DNA of 64,000 nt from Isoetes taiwanensis (lineage: Eukaryota; Streptophyta; Lycopodiopsida; Isoetales; Isoetaceae). Within the stretch, counting starts at the first letter, position 1. Every line of letters begins with the position of its first letter. The stretch covers positions 7,737,132-7,801,131 of the forward strand of contig JAJEKV010000011.1 of the NCBI GenBank assembly GCA_021234155.1, written 5' to 3'. Below are positions 32,735-44,834 of this stretch, one piece after another. The position numbers and the translations under genes are program-made. The notes below the pieces were generated by a model, which was not told the DNA's origin, made no database searches, and saw only the letters and a program-made list of their open reading frames with translations.

Positions 32735-33136
32735 ATGGCGGCCAAGCCCAAACCCGATTCGATGCCCTGCCACTTTTCCTCCTCCTCATCGCTCATCATT
32801 GTTGCCATAGCCATCTTCATTATTCGTTCCCCGCCCTTGCCCATCGTGTTTTCATGGCCGACCCGAGTTTTCGGTGCCTTAATCGCAAGGCGGTGTAGCA
32901 CATTGGTAGCATTGAAACAAGTGGAAAAGAGAATGATATTGGCGCATCTAAGGAAACTAGAGGAGAGGAGATGTGATCATTCTTTAACCATGGAGGTTTT
33001 GCCATATGAGCAGAGTTTGCTAGGCTTTTGTTTACGGGTGGGTCATTTGAGTCGGATTCGAATATCTTTCAAAATCTTAAAGACAATTTCTGATTTTGAT
33101 GGTATATTGAGGAAACTTAAATCTATTTTCCTTTGA
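32735..33136 (+). CDS. Unidentified open frame with a hydrophobic segment
   Basis: 133 codons from an ATG. Residues about 18-42 form a transmembrane-like stretch (SLIIVAIAIFIIRSPPLPIV) and the rest is basic. No family or splice structure is recognised. It may be a decayed gene or chance. Confidence 0.25.
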   Translation: MAAKPKPDSMPCHFSSSSSLIIVAIAIFIIRSPPLPIVFSWPTRVFGALIARRCSTLVALKQVEKRMILAHLRKLEERRCDHSLTMEVLPYEQSLLGFCLRVGHLSRIRISFKILKTISDFDGILRKLKSIFL

Positions 33137-33185
33137 GCTTCATCGATCAAAAGCCCCGCCGAGTAGATAATATCTCAAAAGCGGC

Positions 33186-33467
33186 ATGGCGGACCTTTCC
33201 TTTTACATTCGAGCAAGCTACACAACGGGTATGCTTCTCCATGATCTAGATGCTGGAAGAACTTTTATGGATCCAACTCTGTTAGATGGTCGTCCTGTAA
33301 ATTGTAACCTAGCTTCTGTTGATGTTATGCATCGTTTTGAGGTTTGCCATGCAGTTCTAAAGAGGATTTTACAAGGCAATACAAAATTCTTTACTGGTAA
33401 TATTCAAAACGTGTTGCATGCTGAAAGTTATTATATGTGCATCTTATATCCTATACTAAATCTTTGA
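33186..33467 (+). CDS. Unidentified open frame
   Basis: 93 codons. The central part (LDAGRTFMDPTLLDGRP, VDVMHRFEVCHAVLKRIL) looks like real protein sequence but I cannot place it. The C-terminal part becomes low quality after about residue 70, where a splice donor may lie. It could be an exon of the same decayed locus as the ABCC fragment at 34.4 kb. Confidence 0.3.
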   Translation: MADLSFYIRASYTTGMLLHDLDAGRTFMDPTLLDGRPVNCNLASVDVMHRFEVCHAVLKRILQGNTKFFTGNIQNVLHAESYYMCILYPILNL

Positions 33468-34399
33468 GAGGTATTGCCAATCTGTAAATTTGTTCAAATA
33501 GCTAGCCCCTTCATAATACGATCCATGATTTTTCACTCAATCCCTTATATTCAAAAACCTGAATCGTGCGCTGCAATGCTTACAGAATGCAAGATTAAGT
33601 GGTTAGCTGGGGAAAAAGAGTCATACTGTTTATTGTCTTGAGGGCATGAGGTAGCCATTGTTTGTGCTAAGCAAGGCCAGATTTATTGTTGTCCAGATAA
33701 TCCTCCGTTGCTATAACTGAGGCTGTGCAATGCATTTCGAACTGGCTGGGGTCACTGGATATTTGCTGCAGTTTTTAGAGTAGGTTCCCTGTTAGCTTTC
33801 TTCATGAGATGTCAAGGCATACTGATCTCTAGGACTTTGCATACTGATATCTAGGCCGATATTTAGTGATTTTAAGTGGTCAAATTACGTTGTGACCCAA
33901 GCTGAGCTAAGGGACAGGTATGCCCTTTGTAGATTTTGTAACAACAGAAACTCAAAGACAAATAGTTGAAGAATGGCTGCACACATAGTGGGCCTTCATT
34001 TAGCGTTCATTGATTCTGAGCCAATGCACTGACCCAACGAAATTATCACTGCGTTTGCTATGTTTGCCGGGTTTGCTGCCTTTGGCTTTGATCTCTGAGT
34101 TTCCCTGCTATAGCTTTTCTAGCTGCATTTGAATTCAAAAGGAGATTGAGAGAGGTCTTTGTTAAATGTATTCTATTGTCTTTGTCTATACAATTAATCA
34201 TTATATAGTGTGTGCAGAGATGACACAAGGAACACAGTTTGTCTCTATTCTAACAATCTGTTGTATTGAAAGTGAGAGTCTCACTATTGAAAAAGAACAA
34301 ACTGCATCTGCAACGGTAAATCTAATTTGCATATTGTTTTCTGAATCATTTTTAAGCCTTCAATTCTGACCATACTGCTTAGTCCTTCTCTACTTCTAG

Positions 34400-34590
34400 A
34401 GTGCTATCCTTATAAGAACCCTCTTCATGTTTGTTGTTGGGCTAGCAGTGACACAAAAGTTCCATTTTGATATGCTTCATTCTCTCCTTTATGCTCCAAT
34501 GTCCTTTTTCGACTCAACTCAATTCTCCGTTTTCTACTCAATGCCAGCTGGTCAGATTTTAAGCTGGTCAGATTTTAAGCAGGGTAGGAA
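34400..34590 (+). pseudogene. ABC transporter (ABCC-like) transmembrane-domain exon fragment
   Basis: After a good acceptor (CTTCTAG at 34,393-34,399) the frame reads SAILIRTLFMFVVGLAVTQK, then MLHSLLYAPMSFFDST and PAGQIL. This is the second-transmembrane-domain coupling region of full-length ABCC pumps (APMSFFDSTPxGRILNR in relatives). Between DST and PAGQIL there is a 24-nt in-frame insertion, and an 18-bp duplication (GGTCAGATTTTAAGC) follows. Nucleotide-binding domains were not found, so this is a relic. It would otherwise encode a vacuolar or plasma-membrane transporter. Confidence 0.65.
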
Positions 34591-34599
34591 AGCTCATTC

Positions 34600-36250
34600 T
34601 TCAATGCCATGTCTCATGAGAACATAATTTAATGTTGAGATTCCATTAACGTTCTTCTATGCCATGTCTCCAAAGCCTTAAAGAAAAAGAACTTAGTTTT
34701 TCATAAATTCAACATGGGATATTTATATTAAGAAAATCCATTAAAAGATCATCTTTCATATTTTGCAATGTTACATATTTAATTGGCAAGAGTCACAAAC
34801 ATGTGTCTCATTATTTATTTGCGCACACAATTAAAATGTCATTATTTTTAAAAGTAGCTCTAATTAAAGGCGCAAAATACTTTTAGAGGTAGCTATAGAT
34901 AAAGGAGTAACACACAATGAGCCACAACACACATCCATATTCATATATAAGCAACAAGACATCATAGCTACAACAACATATCCACATTCATATACAATCA
35001 ACAACAGAGAGTGACTTAATGAGATTTTATACACAACATCAACAACTCATAGACATGACCACTTGCAATCTACAGACTCTCAAAATGACCCGATGGCCCA
35101 GACTTACAATCTGTAGGGTTGCAAAATTATTCAATGGCCTGGAAGTTATTGTATGCGAATGCAAAGTTCCAATGGTCTAGAAGTTATTGTAGGCAAATCT
35201 AGAAGTTATTGTAGGCAAATGCACAAGTTCCAGGTTCCCGACACTTACAAGTTCCAAATTATGCCCAGCAACGCTGGGCACCATTACTAGGTTTGTACTA
35301 TTGATGTTTCTCCTCATTTAGTTTGGATGCCTAAGGTTATCATGTCTGATAGCGACACAATTCAGTGTACTAAAGAGTCTTGACAGAGGGTTAATTTGAA
35401 GGAGGTGTACTGAAAAAGTCAGCTGCAAAATTATGCAAGTCTGGTCTTCCCAGTGCACCCAATAGCAACAGACAGGAAAAAAATGTCCTGAAGTCCATTT
35501 ACACATCATCGTCCTAGTGAAATGTTCTAGAAAACTCAAAACCATTTATATAAGAAATTGAACTCAAGTGCAATGCATAAAGCAACATCTCTTCTATATG
35601 ATGTATTTTGAAATTACTCCACAGATGGAAATTTGCTTCAAACCATTGATCTAAACCAAAAAGCCTGGAAGGAATACTTCCAAGCCAAGAAGGAGAAGGC
35701 TTCCCAAATGGAACATCAAGAAACTCGTCTACTTTCTGCATGTCCCTTGATCTCGCGAAGTAAACCTGACTGTATGATGAGAAGAAACATTTGGTTGAAA
35801 GCTCTATTTCAAATGGATGAATCGGTTGTCCTTGAAGAAATTGACCTGCAGTATTGAAAAATCCCTAAGCAAGAAAATGGTTTGGCACTTTTGAGATAGA
35901 CTAAAAAGCAAATCTAAACAACTAGACAATGAAATAAGGGTTTCATCCAAGAAAAGAAGAATTTTTTGGATGCATGGATTCCCATAATAGTAAATGCAAA
36001 TCACAAGCACCATGAAAACTAGAGGAGAGAACAAGCAGAGCAGAGAAGGACACAGATGAAATGACGGACTATAGCAAAGTAAAAGGAGATGAAGATGAGA
36101 TGATGAGAAGGAAGAGGAAAAAGAGGGTATAAAAGGACGTAGAAAAGTGTAACTGTGTAAACTAACTAGAAATGTGGCAATATACATGTCTGTTTGTCTG
36201 TCCGTCCATCCGTCTGTCTGTCCTCTAAGCAAGTATAGATTCCAAATGAT
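34600..36250. other. No supported gene; small tandem repeats at 35,140-35,225
   Basis: TCTAGAAGTTATTGTAGGCAAA is repeated two to three times near 35,177-35,222. On the minus strand 35,514-35,770 is open (DMQKVDEFLDVPFGKPSP...), preceded by a CAG acceptor-like site. I do not recognise it. Confidence 0.35.
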
Positions 36251-36254
36251 ATGA

Positions 36255-36482
36255 GATAGATAGATAGATAGATAGTATTTTAACGTCACGCCACTAGGCA
36301 GCATCCAACTGGACATGTGACCACACACCACATTACATTGCTTGGTTGGGCCCTGCCCCCAACCACTTTACATTGCGTCTGTGGGTATTGACACCCAACA
36401 GTTCATAGTGCGATTCTGGGCAGTCTCGAACTCGAGACCTATAGTTGCTAGACCTAGTGTGTTACCACTAGACTAAACGCCC
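36255..36482 (-). mobile_element. tRNA-derived SINE with (TATC)n tail
   Basis: On the minus strand an A box (TCTAGTGGTAAC, at 36461-36472) and B box (GGTCTCGAGTTCGAGAC, at 36423-36439) precede a body ending GTGACGTTAAAATA plus (CTAT)n. The GACGTTAAAA + microsatellite end again matches the LINE 3' ends. Confidence 0.8.
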
Positions 36483-36976
36483 AGACTAGTGTGTTGAGGA
36501 AGAATAAATGCAAATACCTGGAATTCTTTTAGGTCAGAAAGATGATCATCCTCTTATTGTGTTGCTGGAATAGTTACGCCACTGGCTGCATCTCTAATAT
36601 ATTGGTTTGTAAAAACAGTCTTGCACCACCATTATTTTTCTTGTTACATGTTCATGCAATATAAGATGCATGCTTTTGGCCACTTCTATTTTTTGAACCA
36701 TCCAAGGTATCTAGTTCATTCAGAAAGGCTCAGGCGATTAAGGTATTTTGCTTACAAGATTTCTTAATTCAAACTCTCGTTATTAAAATTATAAATGGAG
36801 TAATCTAATTTGACTTCCTTTTGAAATATCGAGACGAGAATAGCTAAACCATGCCCATTGGATTATAACAGAGCTTAAATCTAGTGTATAACATTTCGCA
36901 ATTAATCTAAAGAATATTGTGAATGTAAAGGCAAACCATTTGTCTTAAGCTGGCTATTTTCTTAAAGAACATAAAT

Positions 36977-37007
36977 GAATAGAATTGACATTTTATCGTC
37001 CACCTAG
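36977..37007 (-). mobile_element. Truncated LINE 3' end
   Basis: The complement reads CTAGGTGGACGATAAAATG followed by TCAATTCTATTC, the same GGACGATAAAA end plus degenerate (ATTCT) tail as LINE A. Confidence 0.55.
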
Positions 37008-37009
37008 AT

Positions 37010-39470
37010 CAAAAGATGTATGGGACCCAATACAAAAGATCATAGCAAGCCCTTTATTGCCTAGGATTAAAAGAACCTCCCTGTGAATGGTTTTCTAGGA
37101 AAATCCCTTAGTAATAGAGTCCCTGAGATGCTGTACATTTGTACATTTGCATATATTAATGTGATGATAGAATTTATTGCATTGCACTTTCCGAGAACCT
37201 CCAAGATAAAGGATGATAATGCGATTGTTGCAGGCATCTATAAGAGCAAAATATAGCAGCTGATTAGGTGTAATCATTTCAGCATATCATATATCGAATT
37301 GTCTTAAACACTGGGCAGTCTGAAGTGTGTAGAATTCATCTTCAATGGGTCCCATCCAGCATTATTCATATATCATGTTTTCACGCTCCTCAACCCCCGT
37401 CTACATGTTTCAAATTTGAGGCGGCTTGCATCAGGACGAAATGCAGAAAATATATTCTTTTGTTGCTTATGGCAAATCAACATTTAACACGTCCGGACAC
37501 ATAGTTGTACATGCAATTTATGTTGGCTATGCTCTTTAAGGGCACATTTTGTAATAGTATGCATTCATCAGAATAGACCAACGGACTAACCTTTGTACTT
37601 GAAGAGATTTTGTGAATCTGCTCTATGTCTTGTTTTCAATTGAATGTGAAAGTTTCAAGCTTAAGGTTGGCTCAAAACACACTAGTTCACATAAGAAACC
37701 TTTTCCTACATGCTCTCTAAGCAACACTAAAAGGCTTCAGTAACATTATAAAAATTCAGTTGACGAAAGATTATACACCATTTATTCATGAAAATTATAA
37801 ATAGGGAGCATTCTTACTTGAATTTATTTGGTAATTCTAGGTATCTTTGACGTTCAAAACGAACACAAATAAGTGCCTTGCAAACAAGAGGCCCTTCACA
37901 AATATTTCTCATGGCTGGACCCAAATCTCTTGTAACAAGTCTATAAGAACAATGCATATACCATGAAACCATAATCATAAATGATGTGTGTAGTCCTCAA
38001 GCAATGATGGTATGGGGCATGGATTACCTCTTCATTTTTTGCCTTCAATGCAAAGTGTGCTTTAGACATCTTTCTTGCCTATTGAATGTTCTCTTCTAAA
38101 CTTATTGCATATCACTCCATTTAAGTCTCCACACTTCTTTCTCGATTGGTTTTACTTTCATCAAGATAAGAATATCGTACGCGAATAAGAATGTCATACG
38201 CGAAAGAATTTGAAAGCGACTTCAAAGGAAGATAAACTATTTGCTATTGTCCAAAATAAGAAGTTTTGATGATGAAGTGTTGGAAAGCATGCATGCATCG
38301 TGAGGCGGACTATAATTCGAGGCGCGTAGAATCAGAGTTGTTACCACAAACATAAAAAAAAGGGCCACGTTTGAAGGCATAGAGGTTGTATTGCCCGACA
38401 AATTGTAGTATATAGACTATACAAAACATGCTCAACTCGAATGCCACCCTTATCAATTAGTAGTATCAAAGTTCACGAAGGTTGTCCAGTCTCTCTCACA
38501 CTATTTGGAATATACATTGATCAATTTGAGGACTGATTTGCTCATCATGGAGATGGAGGGGACTCAGCTTGCTTAGCATATCATCTGGCAGTTGATATAT
38601 GCACACACTATGGCCACTAGCATCATTCAAATGCTACAGTTGCAGACATCTTGCTAGGTCGCATCAAAAGCACTATCATGCCTAATGCTTTAGAGATACA
38701 TTAGCTTAGAGGTAGCTAGCATGATAAAATATGATGTAAATATATGGATTGTAAGCTTGATTCACAATGTTTGTAACAACCACGTCAATTGCAAAGTTAG
38801 ACTCCAGTTGGATGAAGGTTTAATGATAGATATTTATAAATGATTTGTTGAAAATCTGGCTTGAAATGCATAAATGGTGCACGACAAAGCAACACCTCGA
38901 CAAATAAAACAAGAGCACGAGGTTGTTTGGACACAACCTAATTATTGATCCCTGCATACAAAGTGCATTTTCCCATCAAGTAGCTTGCTCTTTTCAATAA
39001 ATGCAAATTTTACAAGGCTATATATTACTGCATCAAAAGCATGAGCTGAGTGTATGTATTATACAGTATGCATGAATATCCCCTTGCACTTTTGAATTTT
39101 GAATGGAAAATTTAGCTTGGATCTTGCACTTGCAAATGCATTTGTTAATATGGCAAATGTGGCATTATAACAAATGCTTATGATGTTTCTTCGCTATTCT
39201 TGAAAAAAAAAGATCCATAACTATTCTTTTCTTGAAGGATTGCTACCATTTCAACAACATTCATCCATTTGTACTTGTAGCATCCATATCAATATCAATA
39301 AGGATTTCCAACCAAACAAAACCTCTCAATGATGCACATAAATGGGTAACATCTTATACTAGGCAAACAATGCAAAAGGTATAAATGCATAGGTGCCTTA
39401 CATTTCAAGAACCTTCAATTCTATATAAACTACATAAATACCAATCAATATCTTGAAAAACATTGGGAGT
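37010..39470. other. No gene recognised
   Basis: About 2.4 kb of AT-rich DNA with short open frames only. No repeats beyond simple AT tracts and no exon with convincing splice sites. Confidence 0.4.
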
Positions 39471-39479
39471 CGGGAGTCT

Positions 39480-40170
39480 AATTCCTCAACTATTCTCTCT
39501 CTATCTGTTCATTCTAATTATGTTCTCTTTCCACTGAGATTATAATAAAACGAAGAGATAGAGATAGATAAAAATAGAATAAAATGAAGAGAGAATATAA
39601 TAAAATGAAGAGATAGAGCGAGAATATTCTTTCTCTATCTCTTTATTCTATTATATAGGTCCTATGTTAAGACTTACTTGCCATATTCAAGGTCAGAGTT
39701 CAAGTTGTAAAGTTGGTGGGAGAGCAATGTACAGTGGTAGACGCAGGACCCATCTGGTCTGTTAAAGTGTCCCATAAACTACGGCTTCCCATGCATATTA
39801 AAAATCCTATCATCATCGTCTAAGACCTATCTGGGTCATTGTTAAGTAACCCATAAGTTATGGCTTTTCGTGGAGGTTAAAGGTTGCATCATCACCATCT
39901 ATCACTTTATGAGGTTGGAGTATAATTCCTCCATTATCAATTCCATTATGTTCTCTTTCTATCTCTTTGAACCCAATTCCATCTCTTTGTGAACCCAATT
40001 CCTCCACTATTAATTCCATTATGTTCTCTTTCTATTCTTTTCTATCTCTTTGTAGGTTTCAAGTCTATGTTAAAAATTCCATCATCATTTATCGCTTTAT
40101 GGGTTTAGAGTATTATTCCTCCTCTATTCATTCCATTATCTTCTCTTTCTATCTCTTTGTAGGTTCGGGG
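39480..40170 (+). repeat. Repeated units upstream of LINE copy B (possible 5' UTR monomers)
   Basis: At least three units built around ATTCCATTATGTTCTCTTTC followed by TATCTCTTTG occur at 39,935-40,165. An 85-bp duplication (CCCATAA..TATGGCTT) lies near 39,745-39,870. An inverted A/G-rich stretch lies at 39,540-39,640. The units stop just before the endonuclease coding region. Confidence 0.5.
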
Positions 40171-40189
40171 TCTGATCTCTGCAGCTGCA

Positions 40190-43100
40190 GTCCCTGTCAA
40201 CAAATAAGAATTGTGCCTCTGCATGGTCTCCTGGAATTATTGGGGCTTCCCATGGGAGAAGGGAGATAGTCTCAACTCGGTTGCCGCAGACATGGATCTC
40301 ATCTTCCTCATGAAAACATGGGAGCATGCAGGACACAAGATATCCGACTTGCCAGGATACCAGCGCTACTCAATCTTCAATGATTGCACAGGAAAGTGAG
40401 GGCATGGGGGGATTGCTTGCTACTACCGAACGACCTTGGCACAATCAATCTCCTTGTTCAAGATGGACAGCACAACCGGTACATGGGGTGCGCGTGCAAA
40501 ACTGTAGTAGCAGACCTCTCTTTGTGGCAGCCTACTACTTCCCGCATGCAGAGAGCAACTTCTATCACACCCACTCGGATGTGGATAGACTGGACCCCTA
40601 TGCCGATCCATATGATGACATACAGTAGCATACGCAGTTGGGCAGTGTCATACTCCTTGGAGACTTCAATGCATGCACTGGGATAGAACAACCCATGAGA
40701 TTTGATCCCTTGACTGCAGTGATGATGTGATGCGTCCTGCAGAAGGAGCTTAACCACGAACATCAGATGACAATCAGGTCACGCGCTATGGTAGGCAGTT
40801 GCTTTTTCTCTGTGGAATCTTTGTCCTGGTAATTTGCAATGGACTGGCACAATGGTTGTCCTCTCGCAAGAGCACATGTAGGTAGGAAAACCAGGGGGGT
40901 GGATCTAGTGTGGTGGACTAACTATGTGCTGGTGCCTGAGCAGGATATGCATGTTGTCAAGCACTTCCAAGTGGGAACACCTAGTAGGGATGAAGAAGTC
41001 GACTCAAACCATCTACCACTTTACTTGCAGCTAGCTTAACAGGTTGTGCGTACCCCATGTGCGACAACTCCTCACAGCCTCATCTACGATTGGATTATGA
41101 GCATGCAAGGGCTTATGCTCAGATGCTTGTAGATGCTCTGGCAGGAATTTTGCAGTACTTTACGCTAGAGCAAGAGACAGGCCAACTGATTGATGTGCTT
41201 AGGACTGCTGCGGAAAGGTGCTTTGGGAAACGCCGCCCTCGATGAACCTCTAGGACCACAACCTTCCCACGTAATCAGTGGTTTGATGCACAGTGTAAGG
41301 AACACAAATGCTGGCCCCGCCAGGTCACAAACCCTGATTTACGCTCACACGCAGTCGGACAGTACTGCATCTTTCGTAAAGCTAAGCAAGCCATGTACAT
41401 CACAGTGCATCAAAGGGAAATATTCTACCTCTTGGAACGTCAACCCAGGACCTTCTGGCGAAGGGTCCTCAGAAAGCCACTACAACCCATAGGGAACATC
41501 ACTCCCGAGCAGTGGAGGCAATACTTGCAATAGCTATTTGATCCTTGGGGTGCACAAGTAGCATTACCCCTCTAAGAAGGCCCAGTGTTGGAAATCACAG
41601 AGTCGGACATGGACCAAGGCTTACAGCACCTTGCCAATAGGAAAGCGCCAGACCTGGGTAGTATTGCTCAAGTGTGCAGGGCCGTCCATAGTATCGATGC
41701 TGACCGCCTTGTTCAACAAGGCATTACAGGAAGGCTTCCCACTGCAGTGGACCAATGGCAGAGTTGTTTACATCCATAAGGCAGGTGACTTGCACTACCC
41801 AACCAATTATCGAACAATATGGTCAGTTCGGTGTGTGCAAAATTGCTAGCTGGGATTCTTGAGTAGCAGTTGATGGGCTGGGCAGAGGCAGCAGAGGTGC
41901 AGGCCCTCACCAGGCAGGACTCAGGCCCCGACACTCAACCATTGACCACATCTTCATGCTGCAGACTCTAGTTGAAGATAGCAGGATCCGCTGGCATGAT
42001 CTATATTGTTGTTTCGTAGACTTTGCGAAGGCCTTTGACACTATGCCTTGGGAAAAGCTATGGGCAAGATTGCGACAGCTGGGTGTTCCTGTAGATTTGC
42101 ATAATACAGTGCACAAGTTGTATGAGACATGCTCGGGTCAGTTCCAACCGACAAAGGGATGCCCTCTCTCTCCAACATTGTTTAGGCTTTACATTGATCA
42201 GTTGGAGAGCTGGCTTGCTGACAATGGGGGTGACGGAACACACCTTCTGCATTGGATCATTAGGCAGTTAGTATATGCTAATGATGTGGACCTTCTAGCT
42301 TACACTCCAGCAGACATGCAGCGTCATCTCGATGCCCTAGACACATTCTGCCAGGCAACTGATATGCGCGTCAACTTGGCCAAGACTAAGTTGGTTCTCA
42401 TATCATCCTTGCCTCAGCCGGGGGTCCTCTCCTTCAGTTACCGAGGGCAAAATGTAGAAGTGGCACTCACATACAAATATTTGGGAGTGGAGTTTCTTTC
42501 TACTATGCACTGGGACACATCCGTATGCCTACGAGTGACAGCAAGCTGGAAGGCACTATATGCAATGTAGAACAATAGTCACAGAGCGGAACTATATAAT
42601 TGGGCCCATTAGTCACACATGTTCAAGGTCTTAGTGGAACCTGTACTTTTATATGGGGTCAAAGTATGGGGCCCAGTGATGTCCTCGCTATCTAGAATGA
42701 CTTGGAGCAGGTGCAGAAAGCCTTCTTGGTACGAGCACTGGGGGTGAAGTCCACAGTCCCATATCAAATTCTGTTGCAAAAGACGAGTTTCTTGCCTCTT
42801 CAGAGGGCAGCCCTTGATCGCCACATTGTCTGCTTTTAGAAGGTGGTCAATATGGACGATGCTCATCTCCCTAACCTATATCATGGCAATGGGGCCACAA
42901 CCCCTCAAGGCCTTCTGGAGGGAAAAGAGAGCTCAATGGCTGGCTAGATGGAATGTGCAGCAGCAAAGGTACATCATGTGCAAACAGAGGCAGATTGCCA
43001 TAGCTTGAAGCAATATCTTGACGCTTGCTTCATCAGCAAGCTCTGGGATGTCAATGCCCTTGAACGGGTCAAGACAGCACACTACCAGCACCATATAAAT

Positions 43101-43850
43101 CCCACATTAGAACAAGGCCCGCAATGCCACCTCGTACCCATTTGCCTATGAAAAGGCATAGACTCATTACCTCTATTCGCACAGGGGTACACCATCTTCG
43201 AATTGAGACGTGCAGATGGATTAGTGAATCACGCCAGAACAGGCTTTGTCAATGCTGTCAAATGGGAGTAATGGAGGATGAATGTCATACCCTTCAAATT
43301 TGTCCAGCATATGATCAAATACGGATGCGCTATGTTGAGTTGATCAAGCCTGGCCAACCGCTACCTGTGACATTGACCACGGCTTTCGTACAGACACTGG
43401 GATAGTATACCTTCAGGAGGTCATGAATATGCGAGATCAGCTATATCCTCGGGCACACACTTGACATGTATATGTATGTGTATATGCCATTTGATAGCAA
43501 CCTCCCTGAACGGGGTCTATATTATAACTAGCAATGCAAAATCTTACCTTGAGACTGAGCATTTTATCTTACTGGATCTTAGAATAAGGTCTCCTGCCAT
43601 TTTTTTCATGGCATACAAACGCCAAATTCAAAGTAAAGTAATGTAATCGTAAAGCAATGTAATAGTAAGGCATGTCCGTAATTTGATCTACTCTTAAACT
43701 TTATCGTCCCGTATAGCCACAGTTTTTCCCTCGAAAGTCCTTCAGGGCGGTGGTTTTTTAAACCACACAGTCTGTTGTGCTCCTTCATTATGTCCTGGTC
43801 TCCATGAATGATAAAAAACCATTCTTTCTTTCTTTCTTCTTTATTGGTTT
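40190..43850 (+). mobile_element. LINE copy B, nearly full length but mutated
   Basis: The order is an APE endonuclease N-terminus (SWNYWGFPWEKG about 40,230), the EN body (LLGDFNACTG about 40,655), reverse transcriptase, and a CCHC-like zinc domain (CQCCQMGVMEDECHTLQIC about 43,250). A 3' hairpin (CCTCGAAAGTCCTTCAGGG about 43,731) and ATGATAAAA plus (TTCT)n at 43,810-43,848 complete it. The organisation and tail match LINE A. Several frameshifts and stops make it inactive. Confidence 0.9.
41956..42570 (+). pseudogene. Reverse transcriptase block of LINE copy B
   Basis: A continuous 204-codon stretch carries CFVDFAKAFDTMPWEKLW (RT motif with the first catalytic Asp), TKGCPLSPTLFRLYIDQLE (GxPLSP motif) and LVYANDVDLLAYTPADM. 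The last is the F/YxDD box with the first Asp changed to Asn. DMRVNLAKTK and YKYLGVEF follow. The YxND change would be expected to abolish polymerisation. It is the longest intact piece of this LINE. Confidence 0.88.
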
Positions 43851-44834
43851 ACCATGGGCCTTATCTCTTCATGGGTTCACTCCCAAAGGGTGCTACTAGC
43901 GCAACACGCTGATATATTGTAGCCCTTCCGGAGGGCTTTTCTTATTTTCTATTGAGGCAGCCCGCTTATAATCGGCATCATGGACGCGCGGTGGTGCGTC
44001 GCTATTATCAGCTTTTAGCTGAGCTTTTTTGTGGGCTCCAACGTCCCACTTTTTTGGTGGTTCATATGATAAGCCCTCTATCTTTGTGCACCTCCCGATG
44101 TGTAGTTATCATCTCCCTGATTGTATCTGCCAGATCCTTAACTGTATCTACTCTTGCCATTAGGATATGTGCTGGTTGTCCCCAACTTATACTCCTGTAC
44201 TTGTTTCTCATGTCGTCATACACTGTACAATCGTTGAGCATGTGGTTCTCATCCTCTACTTTCCCTGTATTACAGATTCTGCAGATCCGGTTTTCCCTTT
44301 CCACTTTCCTCCACCTGTCTTTTTCGATTCTTATATCGTGGCTCCCCATCCTAAATCTTGCCAAGGTGTTCCTTCTTGTCTTCCCAAATAGATTGTCTCT
44401 GTACATCTATTGTCCTATCTGTTGATCCGGGTTGAAGACTTCTGTTAGCTAGAGTGTTTTGGGACCGTTGTATTTTTGCAATCATGCTCTTGTCGCTATG
44501 TCGGCCGAGTCTTCATTCCATTTCCCTTCATTTACTAGATCACTCAGATTTAGCCCCATATCTCCGGTCTATACTGCCACTTCCCTAAACCACCCGCTGC
44601 CTGTGATGATATGTGACTTGGCTGATTCATTGATTGCGATTGTTGATAGCTTCCTAGTGTGGCATCCCATGTTGCCCTTCATTAAGTATCTGATGGTCCT
44701 TTTCCAGGCTCTTACCTCCATTGGTCTCTGACCTGTCTCATATACCATGATTGTCAGGGGTGTGTTTGACTGCACTCTGAATTCCTGTCTATGCCCTTGC
44801 CTAAAAATCCCCTTTTGCTTGTCCCATTTTTTGT

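Noticed and set aside
35514-35770. Sulfotransferase-like fragment (VDEFLDVPFG)
   Set aside because: Only one short motif resembles the family; no PAPS-binding motif nearby.
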